Shown here: positions 6,851 through 13,227 of the stretch, in pieces
Layout of the letters: the number at the start of each line of letters is the position of its first letter
Numbering within the stretch: position 1 is the first letter of the stretch
Source: DASVDK01 sp036381125 [NCBI: Thermodesulfobacteriota bacterium]
GTDB taxonomy: Bacteria > DASVDK01
NCBI GenBank assembly: GCA_036381125.1
Contig: DASVDK010000115.1
Coordinates: 1 to 13,227 of the forward strand
Direction of reading: 5' to 3'
DNA: 13,227 nt
The notes under the pieces: model-generated
Databases searched by the model: none
What the model was told of the DNA's origin: nothing
What the model saw: the letters and a program-made list of their open reading frames with translations, nothing else
Made by a program: the position numbers and the translations under genes

Positions 6851-7213
6851 CTAGTTCAGCCGCTTCTTGACGAGGCTGTCGATGCGCTTCGCCGTCTCGG
6901 GATCCACGTCCTGGAACTCGATCCCCATGCCGGGCTCCGTGCGGCCCCCGACCCGGTCCTCGAACTCCTTCGTGATCCAGACAACCCGCCCGGCGACCTT
7001 GATGACGCGCGAGTCCTCGGGGAGGGAGAACTGCAGGTTCACGAGCGTGCCCGGCGTGAGGGGGGACCGGGACTTGAGGAAGAGGCCGTCGCGGTTGATG
7101 TTCGCGGAGTAGTCGGAGTACGGCGCGTCGTCCCGCGTCATGTCGACCTTGTAGTCGACCTTCACGTAGATCGGTACGCGCGGCTGGCGGCGCTTGTCCC
7201 CCTTACCCGACAT
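6851..7213 (-). CDS. Single-domain PilZ protein (TIGR02266-like)
   Basis: This is a 120-residue cytoplasmic PilZ domain protein. The N-terminal RRQPR gives the RxxxR switch (R8, R12), and NINRDGLFL (38-46) stands where the (D/N)xSxxG motif belongs, with Asn40 in place of the Ser. The rest follows the family: SPLTPGTLVNLQFSLPEDS, then VAGRVVWI and GMGIEF, ending in a helix. The spacing and wording resemble the TIGR02266 PilZ subfamily found in myxobacterial proteins. PilZ domains usually bind cyclic di-GMP, but the Ser-to-Asn change may weaken or alter binding. The ATG has a strong ribosome site (GGAGG about 8 bases upstream), and the gene starts 11 bases inside the end of the reductase gene, so the two are probably one transcript. 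A second PilZ-containing gene lies beyond the reductase. Confidence 0.9.
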   Translation of the reverse strand: MSGKGDKRRQPRVPIYVKVDYKVDMTRDDAPYSDYSANINRDGLFLKSRSPLTPGTLVNLQFSLPEDSRVIKVAGRVVWITKEFEDRVGGRTEPGMGIEFQDVDPETAKRIDSLVKKRLN

Positions 7214-8345
7214 GGGGCCCCCCTCCGGACACGTGCGCGGCGGCCCGCCCCCGCCCGCCCCGGGCGTCGATCAGCGCGAGCAGCGGCCCGACGTTCTCGA
7301 TCCGGCTCTGCCGCTCGCCGCGCTCGATCTCGTGCACCATCTCGACGAGCGCCGCGTTGAGCGGCGTCGGCACGCCGCGGGCAGCGCCCCGCGCGACGAG
7401 CACGCCGTTGAAGTCGTCCACCTCGGTGCGCCGGCCGCGGTCGAGGTCCTGGAGCATGACCGAGCGCAGCCCGCGGTAGCGGTTCGCGGCCAGCCGCAGC
7501 GCGGCGCCGCCCGCCAGGTTGTGCCACCACGCCCCGATCCCGCCGCCCGCGCGCCAGGCGACGCGCCGCAGGTCGACGCGGCCGCCGAACGGCTCGAGCC
7601 GGATCCCCTCCGCGTCGGCCACGCGCACCGACTCGGCCACGAGGTGACGCGCCACCCACCGCACGACCGGCTTCGAGAGCATCTCGCCCAGCGTGAGCCC
7701 CGTCACGGCCCCGAGGGTCGAGGTGGCCGAGTTGATGATGAGCTTGGTCCAGAGCGCGCCGAGGATGTTCGTCGAGACGCGGACCGGCTCCACCACCTCG
7801 AGGAGCGCCTCGAGGGCCCTGAGCCGCGGCGTCACCGTTCCGTCCAGCTCGCCGATCGTGGTGTGACCACGGGAGGTCTGCACGACCTCGCCCGGTCGGG
7901 CGAGCGTCGCGCCCCACCCGACGATCGCGCCGATGGTCCGCTCGCGGCCGACGACCGCGGCGATCCGCTCCTCGCAGAGCCCGTTCTGCAGCGACACCAC
8001 CATCGAGCGCGGCTCGAGCCTCGGGACGAGTTCCCGGCAGGCGGCCTCGACGTCGCCGGCCTTGACGGCCAGGAGCACCGTCCCGGGCGCGCCCGGGACC
8101 TCGGCCACGCCGGCCGCCACCCGGACCGGGACGACACCCTCGTAGTCGGGCCCTCGCACCCGGAGACCTCCCTGCGCCCGGATGGCGTCCAGGTGGCTGC
8201 CCGGTCGGCAGACGAGCCAGGGCCGGAGGTCCTCGCCCGATCCCGGCTCGCCCTGGCTCGCGGAACGGGTCAGGTGCGCCCCGAGGACGCCGCCGACCGC
8301 GCCGCAGCCGACCACCCAGATGGGGGCGATCGTGGCGCTCGACAC
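7203..8345 (-). CDS. Ketopantoate reductase (ApbA/PanE) family protein
   Basis: This is a 380-residue predicted NADP-dependent 2-dehydropantoate 2-reductase-type enzyme; the pathway would be pantothenate and CoA synthesis if it is a true PanE. VVGCGAVGG (11-19) is the Rossmann GxGxxG. LLAVKAGD carries Lys95, SLQNGL carries Asn121, LGALWTKLIINSATST carries the expected catalytic Lys201, and RTEVDDFNG carries Glu308 and the following Asn313. Classical PanE is about 300 residues. The excess here is an insertion around 255-300 (RRVAWRAGGGIGAWWHN) plus a Gly-rich tail, so another 2-oxoacid or imine substrate is possible. I chose the GTG at 8345 because the promoter at 8355-8384 occupies the alternative TTG start at 8384. 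There is no clear ribosome site, and the predicted transcript would have a very short leader. The gene overlaps the PilZ gene by 11 bases. Confidence 0.87.
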   Translation of the reverse strand: MSSATIAPIWVVGCGAVGGVLGAHLTRSASQGEPGSGEDLRPWLVCRPGSHLDAIRAQGGLRVRGPDYEGVVPVRVAAGVAEVPGAPGTVLLAVKAGDVEAACRELVPRLEPRSMVVSLQNGLCEERIAAVVGRERTIGAIVGWGATLARPGEVVQTSRGHTTIGELDGTVTPRLRALEALLEVVEPVRVSTNILGALWTKLIINSATSTLGAVTGLTLGEMLSKPVVRWVARHLVAESVRVADAEGIRLEPFGGRVDLRRVAWRAGGGIGAWWHNLAGGAALRLAANRYRGLRSVMLQDLDRGRRTEVDDFNGVLVARGAARGVPTPLNAALVEMVHEIERGERQSRIENVGPLLALIDARGGRGRAAAHVSGGGPHVG

Positions 8346-8354
8346 AGTGCCGGA

Positions 8355-8384
8355 AGTATACCGCCCCCGTACCCGACCGGCCAA
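8355..8384 (-). promoter_or_regulatory. Predicted sigma70-type promoter of the reductase-PilZ operon
   Basis: On the minus strand TTGGCC (8384-8379) and TATACT (8360-8355) are separated by 18 bases. The -10 ends only 9 bases before the GTG at 8345, implying a leaderless or nearly leaderless message. A CGAGCGCTCG palindrome (8385-8394) lies immediately upstream and could be an operator. Confidence 0.55.
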
Positions 8385-8427
8385 CGAGCGCTCGCCCGGA
8401 AGGCGGCGTCACCACACGCTATCTGTG

Positions 8428-8457
8428 TTGATCCGGGCTTTCTCGCCGTGCTATAAG
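8428..8457 (+). promoter_or_regulatory. Predicted sigma70-type promoter of the PilZ-fusion/kinase operon
   Basis: TTGATC (8428-8433) and TATAAG (8452-8457) are separated by 18 bases. Transcription would start near 8464, leaving a leader of about 38 bases with AGGAG five bases before the GTG start. It lies back to back with the reductase promoter in a 156-base divergent region. The surrounding sequence is otherwise very GC-rich, so the AT-rich -10 stands out. Confidence 0.6.
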
Positions 8458-8501
8458 AGCCCCCGGTTGGCTTGCGGCCCCCCCTCGCGACAGGAGCCTC
8501 C

Positions 8502-11500
8502 GTGGACGCAGTTCGGGTCCCGCGGGCGCGAGCCCTTCCCTGGGTCGCCTGCGACCTCCCCCTCGAACCTGGTGTCGGCGGCACGGTCGGTGAGGGCCGG
8601 GTGACCGGTCTGTCGATGGACGCGGTCCGCCTGGCCGGCGCCGAGGGGCTTGCCGAGGGAGCCGAGGTCAGGATCGGGTTCAGGCTGCCGGGTCAGCGGG
8701 CGGCCACCGTCCTCTCCGGCCGGGTCGAGCCGGACGAGGCGGGCGCCGCGGCGGTCCGCATCGCCATCCTCGGCTTCGAGAAGGGCGCCGAGCGGGCCTA
8801 TCGTCAGTTCGTCCTCGCCCGGGTCGGGGCCGACACCCTCGCGCGCCAGGCCGAGGCGCTCACCACGCCGTCGGGCCGGCTGGTGCCGCTGACCGATCCT
8901 GCCCGCATCCGGGAACTCCTCGCCGACTCCCTCGCCTACCGGGCCGACGCCCTCGTGCAGGGGGCCGACCTGCCCCAGCCGGTGCGGGCGCTCCTCACGG
9001 ACGTGACGGCGACGGAGCTGCTCCTCACGGCCGAAGGCGGCAGCAGGGGCGGCCCGCTCGCCGGCACGCGCGTCCGCTGCTCGCTCCTGTCGCGACACGG
9101 GCCCTATCTGTTCGAGGCCGACGTGCGCGGCTGCACCGACGGCCAGTTTCGCCTCGCCTTCCCCACCCGGCTCCACCAGTACGAGAAGCGCGGCGCGCCC
9201 CGCCTCGTGGTCGGCGCCGGTCGCGCCGGCGGCGCTCGACGCGAGCCGGCCGAGCCGCTGCCGCCCGACCGCATCGTGCTCACGCTGCCGCCCGTCTACG
9301 GCGGCACCATCGAGCGGCCGCTCATCGACGTGAGCGAGACGGGGGCGGCCTTCCGCAGCCGCCCGGGCGATCCGCTCTTCCTGCCCGGCACGCCGCTTGC
9401 CGGCGTCGTGCTCGTGCTCAACGGCGCGCCCGGCTCGCCCCGGCCGGCCGAGGTCCGGCAGGTCGCGCTGGAGACGGCGGGCGACGGCGCCGGGGGGCCG
9501 ACCTACCGCGTCGGCCTCGCCCTCGACGTCGAGCGTGCAAGGCCGGTGCGCGGCTCGCAGGGGCCGGAGGCGCCGGCAGTGCGGCGACCCGGCCTCTTCG
9601 CCCGCGCGGCGGAGGGCGACGGCCTCGCCGGCCGACTGGTCCGCCGCCTCCGGGCTCCCCTCGAGGCGCTGCGCGCGACCCGGGTTCGGTCTCGCGCCCG
9701 GGCCGGCGGGCCGCTCGTCAACGTGGTCCGCTACCGCCGGCGCGACGGCGAGCCGATCGTCGGCCTCGTCAACAGCACGCAGCCGATCGGCCGCGCGGGC
9801 GCGCGGCTGCGCGGGCCGCTCGTCGTCATCCCGCCCGCCTACGGGAAGACCAAGGAGACCTACTCCGCGCTCGCGCTGATGATCACCGAGACCTTCCGGC
9901 GACACGGCCGCGACGTCGTCGTGGTCCGCTACGACGGCACGTACGCCGTGGGGGAGAGCCACAAGGCGCCGGAGGACTGGCCGGACGAGCGGCAGATGAT
10001 GCGCTTCACGCTGTCGGCCGGCGCGGGAGACCTGCTGGCGACGCTGGACTACTTCCACGGCCGCCCCTGGTTCCGTCCGACGCACACCGTGGTCATCAGC
10101 TTCAGCCTCGCCGCGCTCTCCACCCGGCGGGCGATCCTCTCCGACCCGTCGGGGCGGACGACGCACTGGCTGAGCGTCGTCGGCGCGCCCGACGCCCAGG
10201 AGGTGATCTTCAACGCGACCGGCGGCTTCGACGCCATCGGCGGCCACCAGCTCGGCATCCGCTACGGCACCGTGCAGGTCCTCAACCACCTGATCGACGC
10301 CGACCACTTCTCGCAGGACGCCGTCGCCTCGGGACTGGCGACGCTCCAGGACGCGCGGCGGGACCTCGGCCGGATCGCGATCCCGGTCACCTGGTTCGTC
10401 GGACGCGACGACCGGTGGGTGCGCGCCGAGCGGGTCTACGACGTCATGAGCGTGGCCGCGCCGGCGCCGCGGGAGGTGGTCGAGCTGCCGGTCGGCCACA
10501 CCATGCGCTCGTCGGCCGAGGCGCTCGCGTCGTTCGACACGATCATCCGCCACCTCTGGCGGCAGCTCCACGGCGAGACGCCGGTCGAGGTCCGGGCCGA
10601 CGAGGCGGCGATCAAGCGCGTCGCCGCGCTCGAGCGGGGCCGACTGCCGCGCCGCCGGATCGGCGACGCGCGGGAGTACTGGTCCCGCTACCTCGTCGGC
10701 GACGACGGGCGCGGGATCGGCTTCGACCTCTGGGCCACGACGCCGGCCTACACGGACCTCATGGACCTGCAGCGGCAGCTCCTCGACGTGTGCGAGGGGG
10801 ACGTCGTGGCCGACCTCGGGGCCGGGACCGGGAACTTCACGGCGCACCTGCTCGACCGGCTCGTGCGCGACGGCTTCCGGGCGAGCCCGAGGCGGCTCGT
10901 CGTCGCCGACCTGGTGCCCGCGGCGCTCGAGCTGGCGCGCGCGAAGGCCGGGCGGATCCTCGAGGGGGTGCTCGCGCCGAGCGACTTCCTGGAGTTCCGC
11001 GAGCTGAACCTCGAGACGAGCCGCCTGCGCCCGATCCGGCGCTTCCTCGCGGGGGAGTTCCCGAGCGTCGAGGGGCTGCGAGGCCTCGTCGACGGCCTGC
11101 CCGACGCCACGCTCGACGCGTGGCTCGCGGTGTACGACGAGCGGCTGCACGCCTGGCTCAGGGGCGCCGCCCCCGACGGCCCGCTGCGCTCGCACGTCGG
11201 CCGGCTCCTCAAGGGCGTCGACCTCGAGGTGGCGGTCGAGTTCAACCGCGCCGCGCGCTGGACGCTCGGCCGGCTCGCGCCCGAGGACCTCTCCGCGGAC
11301 CTCGGGATGGCCGAGGCGCGGGCCGTCCTCGCGGACGCCCGCTCGGCGACGGTCGCGCACCTTCGCTTCGATCGGCTGCGCTTCGACGGCCCGGGCCTCG
11401 ACGACGCCCTCCCCTTCCCCGACGCGAGCCTCGACAAGGCGGTCATGAGCCTCGTCCTCTCGTACCTCTTCGACCCGGTCGAGACCCTTCGCGAGGTGCA

Positions 11501-11837
11501 CCGCATCCTGCGTCCCGGCGGTCGGCTCGTCGCCTCCACGATGCGGCCCGACGCCGACCTCTCGCGCACCGCGGAGGAGCTGGTCGATCGCATCAGGACC
11601 GATCCGGCGGTCCACCAGCGCTTCGGCGTCTCGGTCGAGGAGCTGTCCGCCGCCGTCCAGCGCTACATCAACTCGGCCGCGAGCCTCCTCGACCTCGAGG
11701 AGGGGGGCGTCTTCCGCTTCTTCTCGAAAGAGGAGATGCGGGCGCTCCTCGAGCAGGCCGGCTTCGACCGGGTGAAGGTCTACGAGTCCTTCGGCCGCCC
11801 CCCACAGGCCTTCGTGGCGGTGGGCGTGAAGCGGTGA
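8502..11837 (+). CDS. PilZ-PilZ-LuxD-like hydrolase-methyltransferase fusion protein
   Basis: This is an 1111-residue cytoplasmic multidomain protein without signal peptide or membrane helices. Residues 1-115 look like a degenerate PilZ module (VTGLSMDAVRL, SGRV). Residues 125-225 resemble the YcgR-type N-terminal barrel. Residues 226-345 are a PilZ domain with RGAPR (R230, R234) and DVSETG (276-281), as expected for c-di-GMP binding. Residues 437-690 are an alpha/beta hydrolase most like LuxD acyl transferases: VVVVRYDGTYAVGES, VVISFSLAAL (probable nucleophile Ser533), FVGRDDRWV (acid Asp636 or Asp637) and PVGHTM (His666). Residues 725-1111 are a class I SAM methyltransferase with VVADLGAGTGNF (768-779), a helical insertion at about 840-950, ASLDKAVMSLVLSYL and RILRPGGRLV. 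The GTG at 8502 has AGGAG upstream; an in-frame TTG at 8472 lacks a ribosome site. The substrate is unknown; acylation or methylation of a surface lipid or polyketide is inference. The kinase gene follows after 12 bases. Confidence 0.9.
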   Translation: MDAVRVPRARALPWVACDLPLEPGVGGTVGEGRVTGLSMDAVRLAGAEGLAEGAEVRIGFRLPGQRAATVLSGRVEPDEAGAAAVRIAILGFEKGAERAYRQFVLARVGADTLARQAEALTTPSGRLVPLTDPARIRELLADSLAYRADALVQGADLPQPVRALLTDVTATELLLTAEGGSRGGPLAGTRVRCSLLSRHGPYLFEADVRGCTDGQFRLAFPTRLHQYEKRGAPRLVVGAGRAGGARREPAEPLPPDRIVLTLPPVYGGTIERPLIDVSETGAAFRSRPGDPLFLPGTPLAGVVLVLNGAPGSPRPAEVRQVALETAGDGAGGPTYRVGLALDVERARPVRGSQGPEAPAVRRPGLFARAAEGDGLAGRLVRRLRAPLEALRATRVRSRARAGGPLVNVVRYRRRDGEPIVGLVNSTQPIGRAGARLRGPLVVIPPAYGKTKETYSALALMITETFRRHGRDVVVVRYDGTYAVGESHKAPEDWPDERQMMRFTLSAGAGDLLATLDYFHGRPWFRPTHTVVISFSLAALSTRRAILSDPSGRTTHWLSVVGAPDAQEVIFNATGGFDAIGGHQLGIRYGTVQVLNHLIDADHFSQDAVASGLATLQDARRDLGRIAIPVTWFVGRDDRWVRAERVYDVMSVAAPAPREVVELPVGHTMRSSAEALASFDTIIRHLWRQLHGETPVEVRADEAAIKRVAALERGRLPRRRIGDAREYWSRYLVGDDGRGIGFDLWATTPAYTDLMDLQRQLLDVCEGDVVADLGAGTGNFTAHLLDRLVRDGFRASPRRLVVADLVPAALELARAKAGRILEGVLAPSDFLEFRELNLETSRLRPIRRFLAGEFPSVEGLRGLVDGLPDATLDAWLAVYDERLHAWLRGAAPDGPLRSHVGRLLKGVDLEVAVEFNRAARWTLGRLAPEDLSADLGMAEARAVLADARSATVAHLRFDRLRFDGPGLDDALPFPDASLDKAVMSLVLSYLFDPVETLREVHRILRPGGRLVASTMRPDADLSRTAEELVDRIRTDPAVHQRFGVSVEELSAAVQRYINSAASLLDLEEGGVFRFFSKEEMRALLEQAGFDRVKVYESFGRPPQAFVAVGVKR

Positions 11838-11849
11838 CGAGGCGCGCCG

Positions 11850-13227
<1,378 letters not shown>

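Noticed and set aside
8422-8430. ACAC/GTGT imperfect dyad around 8413-8430 as an operator
   Set aside because: Only four-base arms; not distinguishable from chance.

Overview
The window is a GC-rich (roughly 70%) chromosomal segment from a bacterium. Bacterial features are a lipobox, PilZ proteins including one of the type best known from myxobacteria, a beta-clamp-type peptide on the polymerase, and sigma70-like promoters. The gene set and codon use fit a deltaproteobacterial/Myxococcota-like or related soil and groundwater lineage (Binatota or Rokubacteria-like). That placement is inference from style only. Every CDS has the same strong third-position GC bias, so long antisense ORFs are frequent and have been left out.

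Layout, left to right. (1) 1-1218 (+): the 3' part of an amidase-signature hydrolase, cut by the window start. (2) 1219-2860: a spacer, then a DUF222-like/HNH nuclease gene (+) bracketed by two nearly identical long palindromes (1382-1405 and 2815-2834). The unit looks like a small mobile or repetitive element; the right palindrome lies inside the end of the reading frame. (3) 2861-3313: unassigned sequence, then an internally deleted IS630-family transposase remnant (-). (4) 3334-6110 (-): a two-gene operon, a small predicted lipoprotein followed with a GTGA overlap by a family B DNA polymerase. The polymerase has intact exonuclease and polymerase motifs and ends in a beta-clamp-binding-like peptide. 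(5) 6110-6778 (+): a secreted or lipoprotein-like gene with Ig-like beta-sandwich sequence and a doubtful TTG start. (6) 6851-8345 (-): a ketopantoate-reductase-family gene overlapping a single-domain PilZ gene. (7) 8346-8501: a compact divergent promoter region with good back-to-back sigma70-like promoters. (8) 8502-13227 (+): an operon of a 1111-residue PilZ/PilZ/LuxD-like acyl-hydrolase/methyltransferase fusion and, 12 nt later, a six-helix membrane histidine kinase that runs off the window.

The most interesting parts are the multidomain PilZ fusion with its coupled sensor kinase, which suggests c-di-GMP-gated acyl and methyl chemistry under membrane-sensed control, and the palindrome-bounded HNH unit, whose two palindromes differ by changes that keep each one perfectly self-complementary. 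No tRNA, rRNA, CRISPR array or convincing intrinsic terminator was seen.
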